Shown: positions 16,719 to 26,488, counted from the stretch's first letter. The stretch: 64,000 nt of DNA from Alphaproteobacteria bacterium (GCA_025362975.1 JANYES010000011.1:317581-381580), one strand, 5' to 3'. The notes: generated by a model from the letters alone, not told the origin. Made by a program: numbers and translations.

Positions 16719-19493
16719 ATGACTAAAAGAATGTTGATCGATGCCCAGCACACGGAAGAAACCCGTGTCGTCATCGCCGATGAATCACAAATTTACGATT
16801 TCGATTTCGTAAGCACCGCAAAAAAACAGCTTAAAGGTAACATTTACCTCGCGAAGATCACGCGGGTGGAACCGTCCTTGCAAGCAGCCTTCGTCGAATA
16901 CGGCGGCGGCAAGCAGGGCTTCCTGCCCTTCTCGGAAATCCACTCCGACTACTACCAGATCCCCGTTTCCGACCGCAAACGCCTGATGGAAGAGCAGCAG
17001 CGTGAAGAAGAAGCCGAAGAACGCCGCGAAGCCGCCCGCGAGGCGCGCCGTAGCCAGCACGGCGGCCTGCATCACCACGCCGAAGAAGCGCCCGTTGAAC
17101 AGCCGGACGCATCCGAAACCAGCCTCGAAGAAACCCCTTCCCAGCTTGAAGGCGACATCCTGCCACCCGAACTCGAAGCGATCGCCGACGGCGAAATCGA
17201 TCATCCGGCCTATTTAATGCAAGGCGCCATCGACATCTCCGTCAGTGAAGAAGTCGACATGCCAGAGCACGCCGACGATCACATCCCGCTGTCGCAAGCC
17301 ATCGACCAGCACGTCGCCGCCGACCACGGCGAGCCGATGGAAAGGGAATCCGCGGTCATCGAAGGCGGCGAAGCCCCCGCCGAAGCGTCCGGCGAACCCC
17401 GCACCGCCGAAGGCGTTGAAACCTTAGCTGCCGAAGAAGACGATTACCGTCCGAAAAAGAACGTGTTCTTCAAGCGTTACAAAATCCAGGAAGTCATCCG
17501 CCGCGGCCAGATCGTACTCGTGCAGGTTATCAAGGAAGAGCGCGGCAACAAAGGCTGCTCGCTCACCACTTATCTGTCGCTCGCTGGCCGTTACTGCGTG
17601 CTGATGCCGAACTCGCCGAAAGACGGCGGCATCTCCCGGAAGATCGCCAACGCAGAAGACCGCAAGCGCCTCAAAGCCATTTCCACCGAACTGCGCCTCG
17701 CCCAGGGCATGAGCGTCATCGTTCGAACCGCGGGCATGGACCGCACCCGCGCCGAAATCAAGCGGGATTACGATTACTTAGTGAAGCTCTGGAACCAGAT
17801 CCGCGAGGACACGCTGAAGTCCAATGCCCCGGCCCTTATCTACGAAGAATCCGACATCATCAAACGCGCCATCCGCGACCAGTACACCTCCGACATCGAC
17901 GAACTCATCGTCGAAGGCGACGACGGTTACAACGCGGCCCGCGAGTTCATGAAACTCCTGCTACCCAGCCACACACCCAAGATCAAGCATTACAAGGAAA
18001 ACATCCCGCTCTTCTACGCCTACAATGTCGAAGAACAGCTGCTTTCCATGCATGACCCCGTCGTCAAACTGAAATCCGGCGGCTACCTCGTCATCAACCC
18101 GACCGAAGCGCTCATCTCTGTAGACGTAAACTCGGGCCGCGCCACTGGCGAGCGCAACATCGAAGAAACCGCACTCAAAACCAACATGGAAGCCGCCGCC
18201 GAAGTGGCCCGCCAGTTGCGCCTGCGCGATCTTGCTGGCCTCGTCGTTATCGATTTCATTGACATGATGGAATCGCGCAACCGCCGCGCCGTCGAAAAAA
18301 CGTTGAAGGATTCGCTCAAGGCCGACCGCGCCAAAATCCAGCTTGGCCGCATCAGCCCGTTCGGTCTTCTGGAAATGTCGCGCCAGCGCCTGCGCCCGTC
18401 GATCTCGGAATCCAACATGGTCACCTGCCCGCATTGCATCGGGCGTGGCATCATCCGTTCCAACGAATCGATGAGCATCCAGATGGTTCGCGCCATTGAA
18501 AAAGAAGCCGCTTCCGGCGCGTGGAGCAGTTTGCGCCTCATCGTCCCGCAGGAAGTCGCCCTTCACCTGCTCAACTCCAAGCGCGACGTGCTTCGCGCCA
18601 TCGAGCAGCGTCACGACCTGACTGTGCAGGTACTGATCGACACCGATCTCGCCAGCAGCGAATTCAACCTCGAAAAAATGCGTCGCTCGCAAGGCGGCGA
18701 ACGTTCCGAAGGTAGCGAACGTCCTGAACGTCCGCGCCGCGAACGTGGCCGTGATCGCGACCGTGCTGAACGCGGCGAACGCAACGAGCACCGCCGCCAG
18801 CCGCAACCGCAGGCCGCTGAATCGCATGACGACGCCAGCAACGACAACAACACGCCGCACGAAGGCTCCATCGAAATGGTGGACACCCCGCGCGACGAAA
18901 CCGCATCCCCGCATGACCGTGGCGACCGCAAGCGCCGCCGCCGTGGTGGCCGCAACCGCGACCGTGATCGTCCTCGCGGCGAACGCCCGGAACGCGATGG
19001 CAATCGCACCACTCCACCAATGGCAGCCGAAGGCGAACTTCCGGCTGAAAGCCAGGAAATACAGCACGGCGAAGGCATCAGCGAAGCCCCGCGTGAAGGC
19101 GGCGAACAAGGCACCCGCGAACCGCGCGAAGGAGCACGCCGCAGCCGAGGTGGCCGTGGCCGTCGCCGCTGGCGCGACCGTGACGGAAACCCACGTGAAG
19201 GCGCACCGAACGGCGAAGCCACTTACGGCGAAGCCCCAATCAGTGCCGACGCACCCATGCAGTCCGAACATATTCCTGTCGCACCGCATGAACACACCCC
19301 CGCTCCGCAGCGCGAAAATGTAGACGCAAGCTCCCTGCCCGCGTTCGCAACGCAAGAACCCATCCCCGCACCGCCCGCGCCGAAGCCATACGATCCGTAT
19401 GACGACCGCATGCAGAAGCAGGCCGCAGCCGCAAGCTCCGACCAGCCGAGCAAAAAAGGGTGGTGGCAGAAAATAATCGATCTGGACGACTAA
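16719..19493 (+). CDS. rne: Ribonuclease E/G family endoribonuclease
   Basis: Central enzyme of mRNA decay and rRNA/tRNA processing. The 924-residue protein starts with an S1 domain (KQLKGNIYLAKITRVEPSLQ) interrupted from about residue 88 to 245 by a strongly acidic insertion, a trait seen in alphaproteobacterial RNase E. The catalytic DNase-I-like part contains SVDVNSG and VVIDFIDM with the metal-binding Asp residues. A zinc-link motif CPHC lies near 570. The tail from about 655 is disordered and very Arg/Gly/Glu-rich (RRRRGGRNRDRDR), as expected for RNA and degradosome contacts. It follows a strong AAGGAG. Confidence 0.96.
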   Translation: MTKRMLIDAQHTEETRVVIADESQIYDFDFVSTAKKQLKGNIYLAKITRVEPSLQAAFVEYGGGKQGFLPFSEIHSDYYQIPVSDRKRLMEEQQREEEAEERREAAREARRSQHGGLHHHAEEAPVEQPDASETSLEETPSQLEGDILPPELEAIADGEIDHPAYLMQGAIDISVSEEVDMPEHADDHIPLSQAIDQHVAADHGEPMERESAVIEGGEAPAEASGEPRTAEGVETLAAEEDDYRPKKNVFFKRYKIQEVIRRGQIVLVQVIKEERGNKGCSLTTYLSLAGRYCVLMPNSPKDGGISRKIANAEDRKRLKAISTELRLAQGMSVIVRTAGMDRTRAEIKRDYDYLVKLWNQIREDTLKSNAPALIYEESDIIKRAIRDQYTSDIDELIVEGDDGYNAAREFMKLLLPSHTPKIKHYKENIPLFYAYNVEEQLLSMHDPVVKLKSGGYLVINPTEALISVDVNSGRATGERNIEETALKTNMEAAAEVARQLRLRDLAGLVVIDFIDMMESRNRRAVEKTLKDSLKADRAKIQLGRISPFGLLEMSRQRLRPSISESNMVTCPHCIGRGIIRSNESMSIQMVRAIEKEAASGAWSSLRLIVPQEVALHLLNSKRDVLRAIEQRHDLTVQVLIDTDLASSEFNLEKMRRSQGGERSEGSERPERPRRERGRDRDRAERGERNEHRRQPQPQAAESHDDASNDNNTPHEGSIEMVDTPRDETASPHDRGDRKRRRRGGRNRDRDRPRGERPERDGNRTTPPMAAEGELPAESQEIQHGEGISEAPREGGEQGTREPREGARRSRGGRGRRRWRDRDGNPREGAPNGEATYGEAPISADAPMQSEHIPVAPHEHTPAPQRENVDASSLPAFATQEPIPAPPAPKPYDPYDDRMQKQAAAASSDQPSKKGWWQKIIDLDD

Positions 19494-19500
19494 GCAATTG

Positions 19501-19537
19501 GCTGGAGCATTTCAGTGATTCACGGAAATGCTCCAGC
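19501..19537 (+). terminator. Hairpin after rne
   Basis: A perfect 13-base inverted repeat (19501-19513 and 19525-19537, loop of 11) starts 7 bases after the rne stop. No U-tract follows, so it is either a transcript-stabilising 3' hairpin or a weak terminator. Confidence 0.6.
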
Positions 19538-19802
19538 AGTCGCAAAGCAGAAATTCGCAATGCCCAGCCGTTTCCTCCTCAAATCCCAGCTACACGAACA
19601 GATCTCACTTATAAAACCGTGACACGCCGTTGTGCTTTTTTTCGTCTTAAATTCCACGCGTGACAACGAACTGCCTCGTTTCGAACAACAAGCTTCAGGC
19701 TTGCTCATTATCAACGTGTTGCCGACTTGCGTTTTATGCACTTCGGTCTATAATTCCTACTCACGAAGGAGATTGCTGCAAACGCAGCCGCGATGGCCAC
19801 TC
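19538..19802. other. Intergenic region upstream of the M48 protease gene
   Basis: A reading frame extends upstream of the protease start to 19632, but its translation has no signal or domain and the real start is at 19803. No RNA gene or clear promoter was recognised. The sequence AAGGAG (19767-19772) lies 30 bases before the ATG, too far to be its ribosome-binding site. Confidence 0.4.
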
Positions 19803-21170
19803 ATGAAAATCCCTAAACTCACCGCCCTGCTTCGCAGCATCGCCTGCGCTATGACCATCGCGACCCTGCTGGCCAGCGAAGCCTATGCCGTGCCGCTCAT
19901 CCGCGACGCGGAAATCGAACACACGCTGCGGCTTTACACCGACCCCATCTTCAAAATCGACGGCCTCAAGCCCTCCAACGTCAAGCTCTTCATCGTCGAA
20001 GACGATTCGCTCAACTCCTATGTCGCAGGCGGCGCCAACATCTTCATCCACACCGGATTGCTGATGGATTGCGACACGCCTGACATGGTCATCGGTGTTC
20101 TTGCACACGAAACCGGCCACATCGTCGGCGGCCATCTCGCCCAAGGCAGCGAAAAAATCAAAGACGCCCAACTCGGCAGTATTTTAAGCTTCGTCCTCGG
20201 CGCTGCCGCAGCCGCTGCATCGGGTCGTCCTGAAGCCGCCGCCGCCGTCATTACCGGCGGCCAAAACGCGGTAGGCCGCAACTTCCTCGCCTTCACCCGC
20301 GCGCATGAAGAAGCCGCCGATCAATCTGCGCTCGGCGCGCTCGACAAGCTCGGTATTTCCGCCGAAGGCATGCTCAAAGTCTTCGAACTCCTGCGCCGCC
20401 ACGAACGCGAACACATGGGTTCGCCCGACCCGTATTTGCTCACCCATCCGCTCACCGCCATCCGCATCGAGCATGTGCGCGACCACGTACAGCATGCCTC
20501 TGTTCCCGAAGGTCAATATCCGCACAGCCTCGCTCTGCCGCACCAGCGTATGATCGCCAAGCTCTACGGCTTCCTGGCCACGCCCGAGCGCACCATCCAG
20601 AAATACCCCGTCACCAACAAATCCATCCCCGCCCGCATGGCCCGAGCCATCGCCTATTATAAAATGCCCGATACCGACAAAGCGCTTGCCGAAATGGATG
20701 GCCTGATCGCCGAATCGCCCAAAGACGCGTTTTTCTACGAACTCAAAGGCCAGATTTTATTTGAAAGCGCCCACCCGCGCGAAGCGCTCGTCTCCTACAA
20801 TCAGGCAGTAAAACTCCTACCCGATTCGGCCCTCATCCTCGCTGATCTCGCCAAGGTCGAAATGGCGCAGCACGACCCCGCGCTCGTCCAATCCGCCGTC
20901 GGCCATCTCGAACATTCCGTCCACATCGACGACACCAACGCCAACACATGGCACCAGCTCGCCGCCGCCTACGAAAAATCCGGCAACGAGCCGATGGCGT
21001 CGCTCGCACTTGCGGAAGAAGCCATCCTTGAAGACGACCCGAAAATGGCGCTGTCAGAAGTTGAGCATGCTCTGCCAAAACTGAAAGAAGGCAGCCCCGC
21101 CCACCAGCAAGCGCAAGACATTAAAGCGCACGCCATTAATATGCGCCGCGAAGAACAAGAAAACCGCTAG
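19803..21170 (+). CDS. M48-family metalloprotease with TPR repeats (BepA-like)
   Basis: Periplasmic zinc protease of the BepA/YfgC type, which in other bacteria monitors outer-membrane protein assembly. The 455-residue product has a signal peptide ending around ASEAYA (29). The zinc-binding HETGH is at 102-106 and is followed by IVGGHLAQG; a Glu-rich third-ligand region (HEEAADQSALGAL) comes later. From about 280 on, TPR-like helices follow. ATG 19803 is chosen because the signal peptide begins there. Confidence 0.9.
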   Translation: MKIPKLTALLRSIACAMTIATLLASEAYAVPLIRDAEIEHTLRLYTDPIFKIDGLKPSNVKLFIVEDDSLNSYVAGGANIFIHTGLLMDCDTPDMVIGVLAHETGHIVGGHLAQGSEKIKDAQLGSILSFVLGAAAAAASGRPEAAAAVITGGQNAVGRNFLAFTRAHEEAADQSALGALDKLGISAEGMLKVFELLRRHEREHMGSPDPYLLTHPLTAIRIEHVRDHVQHASVPEGQYPHSLALPHQRMIAKLYGFLATPERTIQKYPVTNKSIPARMARAIAYYKMPDTDKALAEMDGLIAESPKDAFFYELKGQILFESAHPREALVSYNQAVKLLPDSALILADLAKVEMAQHDPALVQSAVGHLEHSVHIDDTNANTWHQLAAAYEKSGNEPMASLALAEEAILEDDPKMALSEVEHALPKLKEGSPAHQQAQDIKAHAINMRREEQENR

Positions 21171-21231
21171 CGATAACACCGCTAACACGCTATATAAAAC
21201 CCCACGAATCATCACCCTCGGGAGAATGCAA

Positions 21232-22110
21232 ATGTCACTAAAAAACGTCTTGTTCGCCACCGCCGCCCTGAACTTCCTGCCATTTGCCGCGCTTGCTCAG
21301 GTTGGCTCCTCACCCGCAGCCGCCACCGCTCCCGCCGCCGCTGCACAACCTGCCAGTACCCCGGTGACCCACACGGAATTTGAAGAACTCCTGCATAAAA
21401 CCCTCGTCGACCATCCTGAAATCATCATGGAAGCAGTGAAGAAAATGCGCGAAAAAACGATGGCCGAATCCAGCAAGCAGATGCAGGAATCGATGGCCCA
21501 GCACAAACAGGAACTCCTTGCCGACACCACCTCGCCCAGCCTCGGCGATCCCAAAACCACCGACCTCACCATCGTCGAGTTCTTCGACTATCATTGCGGC
21601 TATTGCAAACACATGCTGCCGGTTATGACCCAGCTCACTGAAAACGACAAGAAGCTGCGCGTCATCTTCCGCGAATTCCCGATTCTGGCTGAAGACTCCG
21701 TGCTCGCGTCGCGCGCTGCCATCGCCGTGTACAACATCGACAAAACGAAATACTTCGAATACCACTCGCTGCTGATGAAGAGCTCCGGCAAGTTTGACGA
21801 AAAAACCCTGCTCGACATGGGCAAGCGCATCGGCATCGATCCTAAGAAGCTGAAAAAAGAAATGGCCAGCACCGACATCACCAAGCAGCTTGACGACACC
21901 CGCCAGCTCGCCGACGAAATGGGCGTCCGCGGCACGCCGGCTCTCGTCGTAGGCGACGAAATGCTCCCGGGTGCAGTGTCCTATGAAGACATGCAGAAAT
22001 ACGTCGCCAAAGCGCGCGAAGACCAGAAAAATAAGAAAACCGATTTAGACGCAATCAAAAAAGACAGCGCTGCAAAGCCGGAAGATAAAAAAGAAGAAGA
22101 CAAGAAGTAA
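21232..22110 (+). CDS. DsbA-family periplasmic thiol-disulfide oxidoreductase
   Basis: Exported thioredoxin-fold protein of the DsbA/Com1 type, about 292 residues. A signal peptide (to about AALAQ, 23) and an Ala/Pro-rich stretch precede a helical segment, then the thioredoxin fold with active site Cys122-Gly-Tyr-Cys125 and a cis-Pro in RGTPALVV. The C-terminal tail is lysine/glutamate-rich. GGGAGA lies at a good distance before ATG 21232, so I prefer it to ATG 21226. A second DsbA-like gene occurs at 32937. Confidence 0.9.
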   Translation: MSLKNVLFATAALNFLPFAALAQVGSSPAAATAPAAAAQPASTPVTHTEFEELLHKTLVDHPEIIMEAVKKMREKTMAESSKQMQESMAQHKQELLADTTSPSLGDPKTTDLTIVEFFDYHCGYCKHMLPVMTQLTENDKKLRVIFREFPILAEDSVLASRAAIAVYNIDKTKYFEYHSLLMKSSGKFDEKTLLDMGKRIGIDPKKLKKEMASTDITKQLDDTRQLADEMGVRGTPALVVGDEMLPGAVSYEDMQKYVAKAREDQKNKKTDLDAIKKDSAAKPEDKKEEDKK

Positions 22111-22115
22111 GCTCC

Positions 22116-22155
22116 CCACATTGTCACCCCGTCGCATGACGGGGTGACAATGTGG
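22116..22155. repeat. Perfect 40-base palindromic repeat
   Basis: Two 18-base arms match perfectly around a gcat loop; the core is caccccgtc/gacggggtg. It lies between the convergent dsbA-like gene and the 142-residue gene, so it could also fold in both transcripts. Related copies lie at 22174-22197, 36196-36228 and 56170-56193, identifying a dispersed element. Confidence 0.85.
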
Positions 22156-22173
22156 TTAATGTGGAGAGACGGA

Positions 22174-22197
22174 CCCCGTCATGCGACGGGGTGACAC
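22174..22197. repeat. Second, partial copy of the gtcaccccgtc palindrome
   Basis: accccgtcatgcgacggggtgac; stem ccccgtc/gacgggg with a 4-base loop. It follows the 40-base palindrome after 18 bases. The copy at 56170-56193 differs from it by one base over this length. Confidence 0.75.
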
Positions 22198-22207
22198 ATT
22201 GCAAATG

Positions 22208-22636
22208 TTACGCTTCGTCTTCCGGGTCGGCAATTTCTTCTAACTCATAATGCTCGCGATACGTCCGGACCAACGTGCGGCCCGCAAGCGTCACCAGCGT
22301 TTCCGCGATCAAATCATACGTATCGATCGGGCATTCCGATTTCGAAAAATGATTTTCCCGATGGTCGAAAATTCCGTCAAGCAACACCGGGCACCACACA
22401 TTGCCTTCAAACACATCCACTTTAAAATAACCTGAAAACCCCGTATTGCCGTAATCGCCCAGGCGCGTCGAGTTTAGCGCGTCGTTGCACGGATAGACCA
22501 GCATATCGCCGCGCTTGGCGCTTTCAGCCGCGATGTCGTCCTCGTCGTCGTATTTCAAATACAACTGCCCGGTCAGTACGATGATCACCTTATCCTTCGG
22601 CTTTGCCACGTAACGGATTTTATTGCGTTTTCCCAT
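22208..22636 (-). CDS. Conserved-looking protein of unknown function (142 aa)
   Basis: A soluble acidic protein without signal peptide or membrane segment. It has a beta-rich look (KVIIVLTGQLYLKYDDEDD; GFSGYFKVDVFEG) and a helical C-terminus rich in Glu. No family was recognised. Its start overlaps the end of ispE by 17 bases on the same strand, so it is probably the last gene of the TPR-ispE transcript. Confidence 0.7.
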   Translation of the reverse strand: MGKRNKIRYVAKPKDKVIIVLTGQLYLKYDDEDDIAAESAKRGDMLVYPCNDALNSTRLGDYGNTGFSGYFKVDVFEGNVWCPVLLDGIFDHRENHFSKSECPIDTYDLIAETLVTLAGRTLVRTYREHYELEEIADPEDEA

Positions 22637-23498
22637 ATTCCATCGCTCCTATTGTCGTTAGTTCCACCCACCAGCCGGGCTGCGCCTCGCGCACGGCCTG
22701 CGCCGCCTCGCGCACGGTGGTTTCATCGTCGTAGATCGCAAAGCAAGTCGCCCCGCTGCCAGACATGCGCGCAATCAGGCAATTAGTGCCGCGCAGCGCC
22801 TGCAATATTTTCGCAATCACCGGCATCAGCGCAATCGCCGGTTTTTCAAGATCGTTCTTATGCGCCTGCATCACCTCCACCAGCTCCATCAGCGAGCCAA
22901 TCGACGCCGGTCGCTCCGCCGTCCCCGAGTGCTGCTTGCATGCCTGATACACATCTTTGGTCAGCAACGCCGCGTTAGGATTGACCAGCAAGATATAGCC
23001 ATCCGCCAAACTCGGCACGCTCTCCACCGCCTCACCTACGCCCGAAACCCACGCCATCGTCGCGTTCAAACACACCGGCACATCGCTACCGAGCGTCATG
23101 CCCAGCTTGGCCAGCTCGTTGTCACTGATCTCCACATCCCACAAATCCCGCAGCGCCAGCAGCGTCGCCGCCGCATCCGAAGACCCGCCGCCAAGCCCCG
23201 CGCCCATCGGAATTTCTTTATGCAGCATAATGGCCGCACCCATATTCACGCCCGCTTTTTTTTGCAATGCGCGCCCAGCCCGCAGCACAAGGTTATCATC
23301 GAGATTATCCTGCAAACTATGGGCAAACGTCCCGGTAATCGAAAGTGTCAGCGACTCCGCTGGCTCCACTTCCACCACATCGCCGAACCCCGTAAACCCC
23401 ACAAGGCTATTTAGCCAGTGATAGCCGTCGCGGCGCTTGCCGATCATGTGCAGGAAAAAATTCAGTTTGGCAGGGGCAACCCGTTTCAACGCGCTCAT
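22620..23498 (-). CDS. ispE: 4-diphosphocytidyl-2-C-methyl-D-erythritol kinase
   Basis: GHMP kinase of the MEP pathway for isoprenoid precursors; it phosphorylates CDP-methylerythritol. The 292-residue protein has the substrate Lys11 (APAKLNFFLH), the ATP-binding loop PMGAGLGGGSSDAAA at 97-111, Asp139 (GSDVPV) and the C-terminal GHMP motif MSGSGATCFA. It lies 15 bases downstream of a TPR-protein gene, a neighbourhood common in alphaproteobacteria. Confidence 0.95.
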   Translation of the reverse strand: MSALKRVAPAKLNFFLHMIGKRRDGYHWLNSLVGFTGFGDVVEVEPAESLTLSITGTFAHSLQDNLDDNLVLRAGRALQKKAGVNMGAAIMLHKEIPMGAGLGGGSSDAAATLLALRDLWDVEISDNELAKLGMTLGSDVPVCLNATMAWVSGVGEAVESVPSLADGYILLVNPNAALLTKDVYQACKQHSGTAERPASIGSLMELVEVMQAHKNDLEKPAIALMPVIAKILQALRGTNCLIARMSGSGATCFAIYDDETTVREAAQAVREAQPGWWVELTTIGAMEYGKTQ

Positions 23499-23513
23499 GG
23501 GATTTCGTTTCGC

Positions 23514-25334
23514 TTACTGAATCACCGACGATTCGGCTTTACTGGTCATCGCGTCCGGCCCGCTCTTTTGCGCCATGTGCGACGGCGGCAGCCCGTCTTT
23601 CAGCTTCTTATGAATCTGCTCGATCGCTTTCATTTCCGGCGAGAAGCTCAACGAGCGCTGCCACTGGAACCGCGCCTCGTTATGGCGCCCAAGCCGCCAG
23701 TACGCATCGCCCAGATGATCATTGACCGTAGGATCGCCCGGCAACAGTTCAACCGCTTTTTCCAGATACGAAATCGACGTCGCATAATCGCCTTCCATAT
23801 ACAGCGCCCAGCCCATGCTATCGACAATCTGCGCATCGTCCGGACGCGCCTTCACCGCCTTAGCAATCATGTCGCGTGCTTCATCGATATGTACCCCGCG
23901 CTCAAGCCACCCAAAGCCCAGATAATTCATCACATCCGGCTGGTCTGGTTTTAATTCCAGCGCCGCTTGTAAATCTTTTTCCGCCAACGCCCATTTGCCT
24001 TCGCGCTCATAGCACGAGCCACGCGCGAATAAAATCGGCCAATACATCCCTTTCATATCCGGAATGCGCTTCAGCGCCTGCGAATATGCCTCCACCGCTT
24101 CCGGGTATTTCGCATGGATACGCAGCAAATCGCCCTTCGTCACCAGCGCTTCTGTTGTGTTCGGCGCGTCCTTGGCGAGCTTATCCAGCTGCGCCACCGC
24201 TTCTTTAAACTTGCCCATGCGCTCATAATTCACCGCGATATGCAGCTGCGCTTTAGAATACAGGAAATTTTGCGGCGTTACTTTCAAATACATCGCGTTC
24301 GAGCGATCATACTGCTGCAACTCGCTATACGTATCCCCCAGCGCTACCACCGCTTCGCTCAGCTCCGGCTTTATATACACCGCCAGCTGCAAATAAATCG
24401 CCGCGTCATTGGTCACGCCCGCGCCGAACATGATGCCGCCCATCGTATATAAAATTTCCGCCACACCGTCGCGCGCCGTATTGATCGCCGGGGTGTTGCC
24501 ATCATTTTCAATCGAGGGATTCGCTTCGCGGTAGGTTTTGACAATTGGCGTCAGTGTTTCCGGCGCATCGTTCTGATCATAAAAACGCAAAAGTTGCTTC
24601 ATCACCCGAATCGGCGGGTCCTTGGCATCCTGAATCGCCGCTTTGAAATTCTTCGCCGCCTCATCTTTAAACCCGCCCTGACTATTAATCAGTGCCAGAT
24701 GATAATTGATCAGCGGTGCCGCACGCCCCGCATCATTACTGATGCTATCGGCCAGCACTGGTTTTTCCAGACTGTGGCGCTGGATATCCACCCACGCCTG
24801 AATCAGCGGCAGCCACAGCTGCGAATTTCCCCCATCAACCGCATGATCGAGCACTTTCGACGCATCATTGGGATGATCCTGTTTAATCGCATGCAGCGCC
24901 AGCAGCAGCGTCGTCAACGGATCCTTGCCACCCGCCTTATCGATATCGCCCGCCAGCAGCACAGCTTCATCCACACGCCCCTGCACCAGCATCAACCCCT
25001 GCAATTGCATGGCCACGCTCATATTACCCGGGTCTTCGCGGTGCACGCGCTGTAATTCATTGATCGCCAGTTCGATGTTGCCGCTGTTGCGCGCAAACTG
25101 GCTCGACAGGTAATTCCCGCTCACATTATTGGCAATGGGCACGGACTCTTCCTGCGGTGTGGCTTTGCTGTCTTCCTGTACATCACCGCTCTCGGCGGTA
25201 GCGTCCTGACCTTCGTCCAAAACGCCTTCGGTCGTGCCGTGCAGCGGCTTTCCGGTGGCGAATGCCGGGTTGGTAGCTGCGAAAGCCAGCCATGAGGCGG
25301 CCAGCAGGTGAATAAAAATAATATTTAATTTCAT
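23514..25334 (-). CDS. Exported TPR-repeat protein
   Basis: A 606-residue protein with a signal peptide (cleavage near NPAFA) and an acidic, Gln/Thr-rich segment to about residue 65. A superhelix of TPR units extends to about 575, clearest in the second half (for example ALAEKDLQAALELKPDQPD and ATSISYLEKAVELLPGDPT). Such proteins act as periplasmic scaffolds. The partner is unknown; co-transcription with ispE is likely from the 15-base spacing. Confidence 0.88.
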   Translation of the reverse strand: MKLNIIFIHLLAASWLAFAATNPAFATGKPLHGTTEGVLDEGQDATAESGDVQEDSKATPQEESVPIANNVSGNYLSSQFARNSGNIELAINELQRVHREDPGNMSVAMQLQGLMLVQGRVDEAVLLAGDIDKAGGKDPLTTLLLALHAIKQDHPNDASKVLDHAVDGGNSQLWLPLIQAWVDIQRHSLEKPVLADSISNDAGRAAPLINYHLALINSQGGFKDEAAKNFKAAIQDAKDPPIRVMKQLLRFYDQNDAPETLTPIVKTYREANPSIENDGNTPAINTARDGVAEILYTMGGIMFGAGVTNDAAIYLQLAVYIKPELSEAVVALGDTYSELQQYDRSNAMYLKVTPQNFLYSKAQLHIAVNYERMGKFKEAVAQLDKLAKDAPNTTEALVTKGDLLRIHAKYPEAVEAYSQALKRIPDMKGMYWPILFARGSCYEREGKWALAEKDLQAALELKPDQPDVMNYLGFGWLERGVHIDEARDMIAKAVKARPDDAQIVDSMGWALYMEGDYATSISYLEKAVELLPGDPTVNDHLGDAYWRLGRHNEARFQWQRSLSFSPEMKAIEQIHKKLKDGLPPSHMAQKSGPDAMTSKAESSVIQ

Positions 25335-25395
25335 TCGCTTAATGATTCAAAAGGCAGGTTTGAGGAAGAAAAATGTCGGCGCCGCGACAAAATGC

Positions 25396-25423
25396 TTGCA
25401 CGGGGAGCGTATATTACTAGAAT
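25396..25423 (+). promoter_or_regulatory. Putative sigma-70-type promoter for the 62-aa gene
   Basis: TTGCAC at 25396-25401 and TAGAAT at 25418-25423 with a 16-base spacer, 44 bases before the ATG at 25467. Confidence 0.5.
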
Positions 25424-25466
25424 CCGGCCAACTTAAAAACAACAGTTTTAGTAAAGCGAGAGATTT

Positions 25467-25655
25467 ATGAGCAGCAAAAATAACCCGGAAGCCCGCGGCA
25501 AAGTCACCGAACTTCGCAAATACAACGGCAAGTCGGTTAAACCCGTCCTCTTTATCAAACGTGGCGTTGGCCGCTACATGGCTGCCATGTTCGAAAACGG
25601 CGAACTGGTGATCGACAAATCGACCCAGCTGCCGATCGCTTACAAAAACATCTAA
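25467..25655 (+). CDS. Small basic protein of unknown function (62 aa)
   Basis: A 62-residue Lys-rich protein without membrane segment (RKYNGKSVKPVLFIKRGVGR...). It has a plausible promoter and a GAGAGA element just before the ATG, and its codon use is like its neighbours', so it is probably real. No family was identified. It lies 8 bases before a sulfotransferase-like gene in the same direction. Confidence 0.75.
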   Translation: MSSKNNPEARGKVTELRKYNGKSVKPVLFIKRGVGRYMAAMFENGELVIDKSTQLPIAYKNI

Positions 25656-25663
25656 GCAAACAC

Positions 25664-26488
25664 TTGCCCGACATTCTTGTCACGGGTTTGCCACGCGCGG
25701 GTTCTGCGGTCGTGTCGGCGTTGCTAGATTATTTGCCCGATACAGTCAGCTTAAACAGCCCGCCCTTCCAATCCGCCTTCGCCGCGCGCCCGCTTGAGAT
25801 CATGCCATTTTGCAAATGGCTCATCGGCGATAGCGTACTCACCCGCCGCATGTTGCTCACGAAAGAGCCAATGGGCGACCACCGTGCCCCCGACGCTGCC
25901 CCGCTCTTCGACGGCCTGTACGACCCCCGCCAGAAATTCAAACCCGACACGCTGCCCAAAGAGCCGGAACTCGTCTATTTCCTGCGCGAAGGCCTGACCC
26001 CTGATTTTATGCTCGCCATGCGTTTCACCACGCTCTACACCAGCGTACTGCCCACGCTCATCAAATTCGAGCATTTCAAAATCCTCGCCGTCATCCGCCA
26101 CCCGCTTGACGTGATCGCATCATGGCAGCGCATGCCGCAACCGCTCTTCGCTGCCGGCAACCCGCCCGGCATCGCGCGTTTCTGGCCCGAATTGCTGACG
26201 CTCGCCGAAGCCTCTACCGACCCGCTTGAGAATTTCGTCCAGCTCTATGAAATGTTCTTAGGCCGATACCACGAATTACGCGACCATATCGACATCGTCA
26301 AATTCGAAGACATCATCGAAAACCCGCACCGCGTCGCCTCTCACGCCCGCGCTCAAACCCTGCCCGAAGCCGCCGTTGCCCGCATCGAGCCACGCCCCAA
26401 CCTGCGCAACAAAGCGCAAATCGCCAAGCTTCGCGACGCCGTCAAAAAATATGGTGTGTTCACCAAAATTTATTATCCCGATATTTAG
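25664..26488 (+). CDS. Sulfotransferase-like P-loop protein
   Basis: A 274-residue protein that opens with ILVTGLPRAGSAVVSALL, a P-loop of the kind used by sulfotransferases to bind PAPS. A downstream VIRHPLDVIASW block corresponds to the Arg/Asp region binding the 3'-phosphate, and KFEDIIENP is also typical. The only suitable start is TTG at 25664, 8 bases after the preceding stop. The acceptor is unknown; bacterial members modify glycans or lipids. Confidence 0.75.
   Translation: MPDILVTGLPRAGSAVVSALLDYLPDTVSLNSPPFQSAFAARPLEIMPFCKWLIGDSVLTRRMLLTKEPMGDHRAPDAAPLFDGLYDPRQKFKPDTLPKEPELVYFLREGLTPDFMLAMRFTTLYTSVLPTLIKFEHFKILAVIRHPLDVIASWQRMPQPLFAAGNPPGIARFWPELLTLAEASTDPLENFVQLYEMFLGRYHELRDHIDIVKFEDIIENPHRVASHARAQTLPEAAVARIEPRPNLRNKAQIAKLRDAVKKYGVFTKIYYPDI

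Noticed and set aside
17961-19355. Long minus-strand frame (464 codons) opposite rne
   Set aside because: Antisense of the Arg-rich rne tail; repetitive composition, no start signal.
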